In this document: piece after piece, positions 44,119 to 55,033 of the stretch
How positions within the stretch are numbered: position 1 is the first letter of the stretch
Layout: each line of letters begins with the position of its first letter
Assembly (NCBI GenBank): GCA_964527685.1
Contig: CAZGOC010000001.1
Location: forward strand, 1 to 64,000
Source of the DNA: UBA7396 sp964527685
Lineage (GTDB): Bacteria; Patescibacteriota; Gracilibacteria; BD1-5; UBA6164
Length of the DNA: 64,000 nt
Direction: 5' to 3'
Notes under the pieces: model-generated
What the model was told of the DNA's origin: nothing
What the model saw: only the letters and a program-made list of their open reading frames with translations
Database searches by the model: none
Translations under genes and position numbers: made by a program

Positions 44119-44319
44119 ATGATATACGCTGTTAGAAATGAATGAGAAACTAATGATAAATTAATTTTAAGATATAAAAAGTTATTCTTCCAATCAAGAA
44201 TTTCAAATAAACTTAAAACTGAAAGATATGTAGTAAAAAATGAAACTAGAAAAAAAAGAAGAGAAAAAGCAATCATTAGAGAAACTTACAGAAATCTACA
44301 AAATAAAGTATATTTTTAA
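44119..44319 (+). CDS. rpsU: Ribosomal protein bS21
   Basis: 66 residues. MIYAVRNEGETNDKLILRYKK, FFQSRISNKLK and the basic helix ETRKKRREKAIIRE match bS21, which sits next to the anti-SD end of 16S rRNA on the 30S platform. The GETND Gly is TGA. It has the only strong SD among recognisable native genes here. In Bacteroidetes, where genes also lack SDs, rpsU likewise keeps a strong SD and is autoregulated through bS21-dependent exposure of the anti-SD; a similar loop is inferred here. Confidence 0.95.
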
Positions 44320-44320
44320 T

Positions 44321-44350
44321 AAAAAATCCTATTTTAATAGGATTTTTTAT
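44321..44350 (+). terminator. Terminator after rpsU
   Basis: AAAAAATCCTATT / AATAGGATTTTTT with a very short loop, directly after the rpsU stop. It lies just before the 3' end of the convergent ung gene and may serve both. Confidence 0.85.
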
Positions 44351-44352
44351 TT

Positions 44353-45024
44353 TTATAGCTTAAAATCAATTTCTTTTATATTATTTTGTTTTAAATAATT
44401 ATTGATTTGAGAAAATGGTTTTGATCAAAAAAATCAACTATGTGCTGAAAATGGTGATGGGTGTGGTGATGAGATAATAAGATGTTTATCTTTATCTATT
44501 AAATCTATTTTTCATTTAGCAAAATTTCCCCATAAGACAAAAACTACATTATTTAAATTATTTGAAATATATTTTATAACATTATTTGTAAAAATCTCCC
44601 ACCCTATTTTAGAGTGACTTCCTGGTTTATTTTTTTCAACAGTTAGTATTGCATTTAAAAGCAAAACTCAAGAATTAGCCCATTTTTCTAAATTTCAATT
44701 TAAAGGTAGTTGATATCATAAATCATTATTTAATTCTTTAAAAATATTTTTTAAACTAGGTGGTTGTTTAACTCAAGGTAAAACAGAAAAAGAAAGTCAA
44801 TGAGCTTGAGATTCATTATGATATGGATCTTGTCATAAAATAACAACTTTTATATTAGAAAAATCAGTATATAAAAAAGCATTAAAAATATCTTTTTTTG
44901 GTGGAAAAATTATTTTTCCACATTCATACTCTTTATTTAAATATTTTTCTATATCTAAAAAATAATCTTTTTTAAATTCATCATTTAAAAATTCCTTCCA
45001 ATTATTGTTTATTAAACTAAACAT
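44353..45024 (-). CDS. ung: Uracil-DNA glycosylase (family 1)
   Basis: 223 residues. Catalytic motif VVILGQDPYHNESQAHGLSFSV at about residue 63, FVLGGNFAKG (about 165), and HPSPFSAHSGFFGSKPFS (about 186). All family-1 UNG motifs are present with TGA glycines. It removes uracil from DNA. The start at MFSLINNNW was chosen over a 42-residue upstream extension that is hydrophobic, unrelated, and would invade the divergent promoter region. Confidence 0.95.
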
Positions 45025-45132
45025 ATTTAAAATTAATATTAATCTAAAAATAAGTATAATTTTAAAAATATATTTGTCTAATAATTTATTTTTATTATCT
45101 TTAAATATAAGTTTAAAATTAATAAAAATAAA

Positions 45133-45555
45133 ATGTTTGTTGAAAATCAATTTTCTCTTCCTTTATCAAATTGACTAAAACTTGATAAAAAATTAACTAT
45201 TGTTAAAGATATTATAATAGATAGAAAATCAAAATATACTTTAGTTTGATATTATTTAGAAGATGAAAAAGATGTAAAATTTTTTTTAAAAGAACTAAAA
45301 AAAAATAAGTATTTTTTAAATGCAACCCATAATAGTTATGCTTATCGCATAAAACAAGAAAGCTGAAATATAATTGAGTGAAAAAATGATGATTGAGAAA
45401 CTTGAGCTTGAATGTGTATTTTAAGAGAAATTCAAAGAGTTAATTGAGTAAATATGTTAATAATTATAACAAGGTATTTTTGATGAATTAAATTACAAAC
45501 AGATAGATTTAAAAATGTAATAGATGCTTGTAAAATATTTTTTAGTAGGTTTTAG
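45133..45555 (+). CDS. IMPACT/YigZ-family protein
   Basis: 140 residues. IIIDRKSKYTLVGYYLEDEKDVKFFL, ATHNSYAYRI, DDGETGAGMCILREIQR and NMLIIITRYFGGIKLQTDRF follow the UPF0029 N-terminal domain consensus. It is shorter than YigZ (about 200 residues), lacking the C-terminal ferredoxin-like domain. Function in bacteria unclear; the family is linked to translation control in eukaryotes. Divergent from ung; convergent with ttcA. Confidence 0.85.
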
Positions 45556-45569
45556 TTTTTTAACTTTTT

Positions 45570-46388
45570 TTACATACTATAATTTATTTTTTCATATTTT
45601 TCTCTAAAGTCTTTTATCAAAGCCCAAAAAGTATTTTCTACAAATTTTGGTAATATTTTTTCATTTGGCCAAACTATTTCTCTTTTTATTTTATTTCTCA
45701 TTTTGTCTTCTCAAACAGGACAATTACATCAAGAAAATGGTATATTTCTTGCTAAAACCATTCTCATAATATCTTTTTCTCTTACATAAGCTAATGGTCT
45801 AATAAAAGCAATATCTCATAATCTCATACGATTTATAGGTGGCATTATTTTCAATTTTCTTCAAGTTACCATATTCATAAAAGTTGTAACAACTATATCA
45901 TCCATATGATGTCAAAAAGCTATTTTTGTAGCTTTATATTTTTGACAAAGTTTCATCATTGCAATTCTTCTTGCATAAGCACACCATTGACATGATTGTC
46001 AAATTCATTCATTTAATTTTGAATCTTTTGGTAAATTTATATTAACTCTTTCAAGTGGAATTCATAAAACATCTTCATAATAAGCTCTTTTTTCTTCAAA
46101 CATTATATCACAGTTTATTAAAAATTCTTTAAATATATAAACTCATCTTATGTTAAATTTTATTTTTGATGATTTTCTAAATTCACTAAGTAAATATCAA
46201 AGCAACATACTATCTTTTCCTCCTGATACTCAAAGTAATATAGTTTCTCATTCTTCTATCATATTAAAGTCATTTATAGCCCTAATAACATCTCTCATCA
46301 TTCTTTTTTCTAAATTTTTTAATTCAGTATTTTTTGAATTATCTTTTGATTGGTTTACATAATTTTCTAAATCTTTTTCATTTATCAT
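45570..46388 (-). CDS. ttcA: TtcA-like PP-loop tRNA thiolase
   Basis: 272 residues. PP-loop ILLGVSGGKDSMLLGYLL (about 49-66), a Cys pair in GQSCQGCAYARRIAMMKLC, KIAFGHHMDDIVVTTFMNM and a late CNCPVGEDKMRN segment. TtcA proteins thiolate C32 of tRNA using an iron-sulfur cluster bound by these cysteines. Other members of the TtcA/TilS superfamily remain possible, but GHHMDD and the two Cys motifs favour TtcA. Three bases downstream of the glycosyltransferase on the same strand. Confidence 0.88.
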
Positions 46389-46391
46389 ATT

Positions 46392-47486
46392 TTAATTATT
46401 TACAAAGTTATTTATTAATTTTTCAAAGGTTTCTAGTGAAAATTCTTTTGCTCTATACTCACATTCATATCTCATTTCAAGTGATTTTTCTGGAGTTAAT
46501 ATATTTACTGCATTTATTATATCTTGAACTTGTGCTTTTTTATCAATTAAAATTCAAGTTTTTCAATCAATTATAGTTTCTTTTAACCCTCAATCATTTA
46601 CTCAAATAACAGGTTTTCAACAAGACATACTTTCAATAGGACTCATTCAAAAATCTTCATCTATTGGTACATAAATAGTTGCAATTGCATTTCACATAAT
46701 TTCTACAAATTCTACATCAATTGGAGATTGTATAAAAGTTATATTTTCAACTCAATTTGCAAGAGAAAAGATTTTTTCCTTTTGTGGGTCATTTACTCAA
46801 TAAGTAACTATCAATTTTTTATCTGGCATTTGTTTAAAAGCTTCTATAATTCTGTCAACCCTCTTAGCATCAGAAAGCCTTGCAAAAGACATATAATAAT
46901 CTTTTTGTCATAAATTTTTAAACTTTGCTAAATCAACAGGTGGATATAAAACTACACTATCAATATTTAAAAATTCTTTAATTCTTTTTTGTGTATTTAT
47001 AGAATTTGTTAAAATAAGATCCATTTTTTTTATATCACTCTCATACATTTTTCTAAATATTTTACAAGTTATTTTAAAAACTCATTTTAAATATTTAGGT
47101 ACTTTATTTAAATAAAGAGAGTGTAAATCGTATAAATATCTTGGTGGTGTATGACAATAATAAATCTTTTTTTGGTGTTTTGATGCATTTCTAACAGCAC
47201 TTATACTATCTCAAGAAAAAATTAAATTATCATATTCTTTTATAAATTTTGTTTTAAATAAAAAAGCATATTTTAATTTTATATGACGAAATCATTTTTT
47301 AAAAATTTCTCAAGATATTGATATCATCTTCCCTTCAAATCATTCTTTTCTTAAATCAAAACTACCACTTGAAAAAAATCAAGAAGCAATATCTGCCTTT
47401 AAGGCTTTTGCCATCATTAAAATAAGTCTTTCTCCTCATCATTTATATAAAAAAGTATCATGAAGTATAAGTGTTTTTTTTGACAT
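46392..47486 (-). CDS. Glycosyltransferase family 4 (GT-B fold)
   Basis: 364 residues. The N-terminal part has ILHDTFLYKGGGERLILMMAKAL and YCHTPPRYLYDLH. The C-terminal nucleotide-sugar-binding part has YYMSFARLSDAKRVDRIIEAFKQ and the E-x7-E motif region DEDFGMSPIESMSCGKPVIG, followed by ETIIDGKTGILID. It transfers a sugar, likely from a nucleotide donor such as the GDP-mannose made by ManC, to a surface glycan. Acceptor unknown. Cytoplasmic side of the membrane. Confidence 0.9.
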
Positions 47487-47558
47487 AAATAAATTATTTT
47501 TTATAAAATTTTGTTTAGTTTAATAAAAAACTATAAAAAAACAAATTTTTGATTTTAC

Positions 47559-48929
47559 TTAAGCTTCTTTTTTTAATTCACTTAAAATATTTAAAGCTTC
47601 TATTGGGGTTAAATTATTAACATCAATTTTTTTTAATTTCTCTAATACTTCACTTTCTTTATAAACAATTTTTTCTTTTTCTATTATTTCTAGGTTTCAC
47701 ATACTTAATTGAGAAAAATTTTTAAAATTTTCAAATTTTTTTAAAAAATTATTTGCTTCATCTATCACATTTTTTGGGAGTCAGGCTAGTTTTGCAACTT
47801 CAAGTCAATAACTTTTTGAGATTCATCATGGAATTACTTTTCTTAAAAATACTATATTTTCATCATTTTCTGAAATAGCTACAGAAAAATTATTTACTCA
47901 AGATAGTTTTTTTGACTCTCAAATAAGCTCATGATAATGAGTTGAAAGCAAGGTTTTACATTTTATATTATCATTTAATTCTTTTAAAATAGACCAAGCA
48001 AGACTCATACCATCATAAGTTGAAGTTCATCTTCAAACTTCATCAATTATTACAAAAGAATTTTTTGTAGCATTAGACAAAATATTTGAAATTTCTTGCA
48101 TTTCAATCATAAAAGTAGAGCTTCATAAAACTTGATTATCAGAGGCTCAAATACGAGAAAAAATTTTATCTACTAAAGGTATTTTAGCACTTTTTGCTGG
48201 GATAAAACTTCAGGTATGTGCAAGTAAAATAATTAAAGCATTTTGCCTTAAATATGTCGATTTTCATCACATATTTGGTCAAGAAATGATATTTATATAA
48301 TTTTTTGAATCTAAAAATAATTCATTTGATATAAAATTTTTTTCAAGTTTTTCAACTATAGGATGCCTTCAAGATATAATTTCAAGTTCATTATTTTCAG
48401 TTATTTCTGGTCTTGAATAATTATTTTCTAAAGCAACAAAAGACAGATTTGTTATAAAATCTATTTTCGTAATAATATTTGAAGAATTTTTTATTTCATT
48501 AAAAGAGTTTAGTATTTGACTTGAAACTTCTTTAAAAATATCATATTCTTTTTTGTATAAAATACTTTCAGCACTTGAAATTTTTTTATTAAATTCATCA
48601 AGTTCTAGTGTAGAATACCTTAAATTATTAACTAAAGTTGTTATTAATCTAAATTCATCAATTGCTTTGTCTTTTTGAGATAATGGTATTTCAATAAAAT
48701 ATCAATTTTGAGTAGTATATTTTATTTTTAGGCTTGAAATAGATGTCTTAAGTATTAATTTTTCATTGTATGAATTTAACCATTCATTTGAATTATTTAT
48801 AAAATCTCTTAATTCATCAACCTCTTTATCAAATCAATTTTTTATAATTCATCACATAGTTAACAGATTTTGTGAATCTTGTGAAATAGAGTTTTCTATA
48901 AGTGAAATTATATCTTTTAATTCTTGCAT
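47559..48929 (-). CDS. MutS-like protein lacking the mismatch-recognition domains
   Basis: 456 residues versus about 850 in normal MutS. It starts within the clamp/lever region (VDELRDFINNSNEGLNSYNE, TSISSLKIKYTTQNGYFIEIP). The full ATPase follows: Walker A ISGPNMGGKSTYLRQ (about 215), DNQVLGSSTFMIEMQEIS, Walker B VIIDEVGRGTSTYDG (about 290), LLSTHYHEL. The C-terminal dimer helix has VAKLAGLPKNVIDEAN. Domain I with the Phe-x-Glu wedge, and domain II, are absent. The divergent gene at 49004 leaves no room for a lost 5' part. Sequence type is MutS1, not MutS2, as no Smr domain is seen. Confidence 0.85.
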
Positions 48930-49003
48930 ATTTTTTATTGCTAATTTTAGTTTTTTTATATAATCAAACTATAATTAATTTTTTAAAATTTCAAATAGAA
49001 AAA

Positions 49004-50653
49004 ATGATAAAAATATTACCAACAGATACCATAGTAGATGTAGTTAACAAAATAAATGAATGCAAAGAAGATGAGATTTTAATAGAATTTCCTTATTGAC
49101 ACAATATATTAAATAATTATTTATCTTTAAAAATTCTAAAAAATAAAGCAAGAAACAAAAAAATCACTATTTTAAATAATGATCCTTCTTCAAAAAAGAT
49201 TTGAGAATCTATTTGAATAAATTATTCAGTAATTAAAGATAAAGATTTTTTAAAAGAAAAAAACTTTAAACAAGAATTATTAAAACACAATTATACTTTT
49301 TTTGAGTATTTTGTTTTTGTTATGAAAAAATACTTTACAAGTTTTGTAAATTATTTATGAAGAAAAACAAAAATTGATACTTTAAAGTATTATAATCCAT
49401 ATAATAAAGTGAGAAAAACTTGAGTTGTATTTTTGTTTACTGGTCTTTTTGTTTCAATTGGGATGTTATTTTTTATATTTTATTTTGCTGTTTCAAAAAC
49501 ATATATAAATATAACTCCAGAAATAACTATTCAAACAAAAGCTACAAATATAACTTATGAAGAATTACCTTGAGAATTAAGTATTTTATCAAAAGACTTA
49601 AAAGTTCCTTTAAAAAAAATGACTCAAACAGTAAAATTAAGCTACACTCATAAAACCACTTGAATTGATTATGAAAAAACTTCAAGATCTTTTTGAGAAG
49701 TTGAATTTATAAATGAATTAAGAGAAGAACAAACTTTTAGACCAAAAACAAGAATTTTATCAAAAAACTGAATTATATATGAAACAACAGATTGGATAAA
49801 AATTCCTGGAAAAACAACAAATTGAAGTTGAGAAACTTTATTTTGAGTAGCTAAACGAAAAGTTATAGCTCAAATATATGATACTGATTGAAATTTTGTT
49901 TGAAGTAAATGAAATTTAAAATGAGAAAATTTATTTACAATTCCTTGATTAAAGTTTTCTCAAGATAAAATTTATGCTAAACTAGTTTGAGAATTTGTAG
50001 GATGACAAGACAATGTAGTTTATATGGTTTGAGAAGATGATTTAGAAAATTCTAAAAAAATCATTGAAGAAATGCTAAAAAAAGAAGCAATAAATACACT
50101 AAAAAATACTATTGAAGAAGAAAATAAAATTTATTTATGAAAATATGAAATACTTCCTATTAAAGATGTATTACAATATAAAAATCTAGAAATATCAACA
50201 ACTCCAGAGAAAATAAAATTTTGAGATAAAGTTGATATGTTTGTATTAAACTGAACAATTACAGTAGAAGCTTATGTTTATGACAAAAATGTAGTTTTAA
50301 ATTTACTAAAAAATATAATAAATGATAGTTTACTTACCTGAACTGATAAACTAATTATGATAGATGAAAATTCTATAAAAATGACTTTAGTTTTAGATAA
50401 GCAAACAAATCCATTAAGAATAAAAGCAACAACAGAAGTTAATATTTGAGTTTCATATGATTTTGACAATAATGCAAATAATTATAATCAAAGATTAAAA
50501 ACTATGATTTTATGATTATCAAATGATGAAGCTAAAAATATATTATTAAATGAATGAAAAATAAGTGATATACAAATTCAAAATACTCCTTTTTTTATAA
50601 ATACAATTTCTTCAAATGTTGATAATATTATACTTAAAATAGTTTCTGATTAA
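49004..50653 (+). CDS. Baseplate J-like membrane protein
   Basis: 549 residues. An N-terminal cytoplasmic part (IKILPTDTIVDVVNKINECKEDEILIEFPYG, about 150 residues) precedes one membrane helix (GVVFLFTGLFVSIGMLFFIFYFAVS). An outside segment begins TYINITPEITIQTKA. The region EEQTFRPKTRILSKNGIIYE, GKTTNGSGET, GNLKGENLFTIPGLKF and DNVVYMVGEDDLENSKK follows the baseplate-J type pattern seen in membrane proteins of CPR bacteria. Role unknown; a phage-tail origin is not implied. Start at 49004 was chosen because the upstream in-frame ATG (48902) overlaps mutS. Confidence 0.65.
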
Positions 50654-50660
50654 ATAAACC

Positions 50661-51743
50661 ATGGAATACCTAATTTATACATATATATTTATTTTTTGAA
50701 CTTTATTTTGAAGTTTTTCATCAGTGATTATTGACAGACTAAAAAATAAAAAATCTTGAATTATCTCTTGAAGAAGTGAATGCCCAAAATGCCATCATAA
50801 ACTTTCTTTTTACGATTTATTTCCAATATTTTCATTTTTATCTACTTTTTGAAAATGTAGATATTGTAAAACAAAAATAAGTTTTTTATATCCTATACTT
50901 GAGTTATCTACTTGAATGTTATTTTTTTTAACAAGTTATTTTTTAGTAGATATAAATCTAATTTTATCTTGAAGTTTTGTTGAAATATATAAATTATGAT
51001 TTTTTTTAAGTATAGCATTTTTAAGTATTGTTTATGTTTTTTATGATATTTTGTATTTAGAAATTCCTGATTCTATACTAATTATATTGATATTTTTAAG
51101 TTTTATAACTATCTCTTTGCAATCAATTATTCCCTGATTTGAAATAATTAGTTTATTACCAACTTTAACTTGAAATTTGTTTGATATTTGAATAATTATT
51201 TTAGCTTGAATTATAATGATATCATCAATGTATTTTATAATGTTTAAAGAATTAAGTGAAGTATATGATATTTTAATTTTAGTTATTTTGTGAGCTTTAT
51301 TTTTATTTATAAAGTACTTTTTGTATATAAATTTAGAACAATATGCTATTTGAAGTGCTATTTTAGCTTGATATGCCGTATTTTCATTTTTATTTTTACA
51401 AATAGTAGTTTCTTCTTGAACTTGGATGTGATGAGGAGATTTAAGAATAGCTATTTTTATATGACTTTTGGCTTGATTAAGCTATAGTTTTTATGCAGTA
51501 TTTTTGTCATATTTATCTTGAAGTGTTATATGACTTTTAATTATTTGATATCAAAAGACTAAAAATCATTACATTGAACAAAGAAGATTTTTAAATAAAT
51601 TTAGAAAAATTTTATGATTAAAAAATAGAACAGTTTCACTTGAAACTAAGATGCGATTTTGACCTTTTTTAGCTATATGAATATACTTAGTATTATTTTT
51701 TGATGAAGATATTATAAAGTTTATTGATTATATTTGGCAATAA
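50661..51743 (+). CDS. pilD: Prepilin peptidase / leader peptidase PilD
   Basis: 360 residues with about eight membrane helices. The zinc-binding cytoplasmic loop has CPKCHHKLSFYDLFPIFSFLS and CRYCKTKIS (CxxC...CxxC, about residues 40-75). The catalytic aspartates are in IPDS (after YDILYLEI) and GTWMGGGDLRIAIFMGLLAG, the GxGD-type motif. It cleaves and methylates type IV prepilins at the membrane, so pili or a type-II-like machine should exist elsewhere in the genome. Eight bases after the baseplate-J-like gene; probably cotranscribed. Confidence 0.93.
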
Positions 51744-51827
51744 AAAACAAAAAAGTAAATACATTTTACTTATTACAAAATATATTTTATATATAATTGT
51801 AGATAATATTTATTAAATAAAAACAAA

Positions 51828-52361
51828 ATGGAACAAAAAAAGATTTTAGCTATAAAGGATTTTATAGAGTCAGCTGAGAAATCAGTTAAAAATGCTAAAA
51901 AATTACTTTTAGAAGTTTTAAAAGAAAATTGAGTAGAGTTAAATGATATTGTTTTAGATACATCTGGATTAACTGATTATAGATCAGATGATAATAAAAT
52001 AATAGAGTGAGTTTTTACTTGAGAAGAAATGCTTTGATCAGATGGATTTAAATATCCTGTTCCTGCAAATTATGCATCAAAATCAAAACTAGTTCAATGA
52101 GATAAATTAAAGCTTACTATAGACCCTATTTGAAAAATGTTATACAAACAAATTCAACCTATAGAAAGAGAACACAAAGTTTGATTAATTGTAAAAGAAA
52201 ATTGAAAATATCAAGTAGTTTCTGAATGAAAAACTTACTCTTTACTAACAGCTGCAGTAACTCATTTTAAGTGAGAAATATGAGATAGTATAACTATTAT
52301 ATTACCATCTTGAAAAGAAGCTACTTTTGCTGCTATTGAAGCTGTTATTCCTAAAAATTAA
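51828..52361 (+). CDS. Conserved CPR hypothetical protein, 177 residues
   Basis: A short helical N-terminus (SAEKSVKNAKKLLLEVL) is followed by a beta-rich domain. That domain has IIEGVFTGEEMLGSDGFKYPVPANYASKSKLVQGDKLKLTI, the motif MLYKQIQPIEREHKVG, and an ending GDSITIILPSGKEATFAAIEAVIP. This pattern occurs as a conserved protein of unknown function in CPR genomes. No signal peptide. TATAAT (about 51793) lies upstream as a plausible -10, and a strong terminator follows. Confidence 0.75.
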
Positions 52362-52374
52362 GAAGATATAATTT

Positions 52375-52408
52375 AAAAAATCAAAGCAAAGTTGCTTTGA
52401 TTTTTTTT
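52375..52408. terminator. Bidirectional terminator between convergent genes
   Basis: AAAAAATCAAAGCA / TGCTTTGATTTTTT with an AAGT loop, between the 177-residue protein gene and the minus-strand surface-protein gene. Confidence 0.9.
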
Positions 52409-52432
52409 AATAGCCTTTTTAAATCACATTTT

Positions 52433-54812
52433 TTATTTTGGAGCTTTTGTTCACTCTATGTATTCTCATAAGAATTTAGATAATAAAGGAGGAGGAGAGG
52501 AGATAATTTTTGAAGTAAAGTTTATATTTGTTCAAACATCTATATATTCTCATCTATCTTTTATATAAGTTCTTTTTGATAAAAGTTCATCTACATTTCA
52601 ATACAAAGCTCAATTAACTATCAATTTATTTGTTGTTTGTTCATCTCAAACAATCTCTCATCAATTTAAGTTAATTATAACAGCATCAATTAATCTAACA
52701 TCTTTTGTAATTATAACTTTTCAATTTTTTATTACAAATAATATATTGTTATCAGATTTAATATCTCAAGAAATAGTCAAATTTCAATCTTCTATAATAT
52801 ATGTTTTATTTCATCCACTAATAGTTTGAGAAGACAAGCTTAAATTTCATTTATGAGTAAATATATTATCAAATCCATTATATTTAGTTATAGGAAGAGA
52901 GTTTGAAGCAGTATTATCTCAAGAAGTAAATGTTTTATCTAAAGAAGATAGATTTTCATTTTCTTTAAAAGTTGATTTATTTACATCAGTATTATTTGTA
53001 ATTTTTTTAGTAGAAGTAGATAGTGAGTCATTTCAAACACTTGTTCAAATAATATTTTTATTTTTATTTGGGTCTAAATTTCAAAAATCATTTGATAATA
53101 TATTTACATCAGACAAATTACTTCAATTTATTCTTCAAGCTCATCAACCAGTTGTACTTATACTAGGTTTTGCAACTCTAACTTTTAATATTGATTTTAA
53201 AAATGTATCATTATTTTGTAATCATTGCAATGTTGTAATAATATTTCAATCTACATAATTTACTCAATTAGGAAGACTTGTTATATCACTATAAAATTGT
53301 CTATCTCAAATATTCAATCTTACAGCTCATCAGTTTTTAGATAATAATCAAACATTATTTGAAGAACAAATATTATTTCATACTAAAGAGTTATAACTAA
53401 ATCAAAATTTGTATACACAAAGAGGTTTGTCTATATATATATCAGAAGTGGAGTTATTTGTAATAGTTGCATAATTTGAAGATAAATATTCAAATACTCA
53501 CATATTTCATCCTAAAACTAGTGTATTTCAAGGAGTAAATACTATACTTCATCCACCAGGTCTTGAGTTATTTGTATCTGTTCATCCACCAGGAGCAGTA
53601 TTTTCATTTATCGAGCAAGTAGATCTACTACACCATGCAGGCCAAGCAGAAAGATTTTGTCAAAAATCACATTGTTCCATTATTCAACTATTATTTGGTC
53701 TTTGAAGTATCCCATCTCAACAATAACTTCATCCTCNNNNNNNNNNNNNNNNNNNNNNNNNNNNNNNNNNNNNNNNNNNNNNNNNNNNNNNNNNNNNNNN
53801 NNNNNNNNNNNNNNNNNNNNNNNNNNNNNNNNNNNNAAGAAGAGCTTGAAGAACTTGAAGAACTTCATCCTCAAGAAGAGCTTGAAGAACTTGAAGAACT
53901 TCATCCTCAAGAAGAGCTTGAAGAACTAGAAGGAGGAGGTAATACAGGATTATTAACAATAATATTTCACACACAACTAGGTCAAGATATATTTCAGTTT
54001 ATAGTACATCTAACAGAGTAATTTCAAGTTGATAAGAAAGTATAATTTCAAGTTGAGTTGTTTATAGTGTTAATAACATTTCAAGCAGAGTTCATAATAT
54101 CAATTCTATAACTAGTTGCATTAGTTGCATTACAGTTAAAGCTAGAATTTAAAGGGGCAACTCAATTAGTTGGAGATATAGTTAAATTATTACAAGTTGA
54201 TGTTGGTGGTGTTATAATTGGTTGACAAGTATTAGAACATCATCCAAATCACCATCCAATTTTATTTGGATCATTTGAATCACAAACTTCATAAGGCTTT
54301 CAGCTATGGTCTAAATTATTATCAAGTACACCATCTCAACACCAAGATACACTATAATAAGCACATTCAGTATGACTTATATCATCAGAAGCATCAGGAT
54401 AATTATTTGAGTAATCATGATATACAGTGTATGATATTCAAAAATCATGACTATTTCTAGTTCAAAGTGTTCTTGTTGTAGGATGAGAGGCTATTCTCCA
54501 ATTTGTAGTTCAAGTTTCTAAAATTCTCAAACTTGAATTTGGATTAACAGTATAATTACTGCTTCTAAGAGCTTGAGTCCAGTCAAACTTAGTTCATTGA
54601 TCTAAATAAGAAGGGTTTTCAAAATTAACTTTAGCATCATTTAAATAAACATTTTTATTTGTATTATTATACCAAGTATCATAAAATTTATAACTATAAT
54701 CATATCTAACCATTCACATATCAAAAATCAGATCACATTGATTAAAATCAGCATATAAAGTTAAAGTATTAAGTATTAATGTTGATATAAAAATCAATAA
54801 AAATTTTTTCAT
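52433..54812 (-). CDS. Exported Cys-rich (DUF4215-like) surface protein with Ser/Gly repeat linker; assembly gap inside
   Basis: At least about 790 residues. A signal peptide (KKFLLIFISTLILNTLTLYA) is followed by a beta-rich domain. Then comes a DUF4215-type Cys motif (CGDGVLDNNLDHSGK...CDSNDPNK...GGCSNTCQ), an Ig-like stretch and a Pro-Ser linker. A tandem SSSGGGSSSSSS array is interrupted by 100 N. After the gap a second such Cys motif appears (CGDGILQRPNNSG...EQCDFGQN...CSRSTC), and then a long Asn/Ser-rich domain. The C-terminal 130 residues look like an exposed beta-helix or adhesin piece (NLTISGDIKSDNNILFVIKNG). The frame across the gap is unknown, but both sides are open. Probably displayed on the cell surface. 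Confidence 0.8.
53700..53932 (-). repeat. 36-bp tandem repeats (Ser/Gly linker) with an assembly gap
   Basis: Three visible copies of a 36-base unit (rc AGTTCTTCAAGTTCTTCAAG plus 16 bases) encode SSSSSS-SSSGGG-type blocks in which two of the three Gly are TGA. 100 N at 53737-53836 replaces unresolved copies. Confidence 0.95.
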
Positions 54813-54831
54813 AATTTGTTTTTTAATAATA

Positions 54832-55017
54832 TTATCTTTTTAATACTTGATTAGATGGGATTCATCATCATCATCAATTTATACTTTCATTTTCTACTCA
54901 AGAATTAATTTTTTCTTGCCCCCTTAAATTACCTCATTGTTTTGTATCTATATTACTATCTTTAAAGCAAGAAGATAATATTATACTTAAAAATATTAAA
55001 AGTAAAGCTTTATACAT
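54832..55017 (-). CDS. Small lipoprotein with poly-Gly tail
   Basis: 61 residues. KALLLIFLSIILSSCF has a lipobox (LSSC), so the mature protein is about 45 residues and lipid-anchored. The tail contains five consecutive TGA codons (GGGGG) before IPSNQVLKR. It sits between two larger exported-protein genes on the same strand. No known family. Confidence 0.65.
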
Positions 55018-55033
55018 AATTTTATTTTATAAA

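Noticed and set aside
44833..45150. Longer N-terminus for ung
   Set aside because: The extra 42 residues are hydrophobic, unlike UNG, and would enter the divergent promoter region.
48902..49003. Upstream start for the baseplate-J-like protein
   Set aside because: It would overlap the start of the divergent MutS gene; the ATG at 49004 fits the intergenic space.
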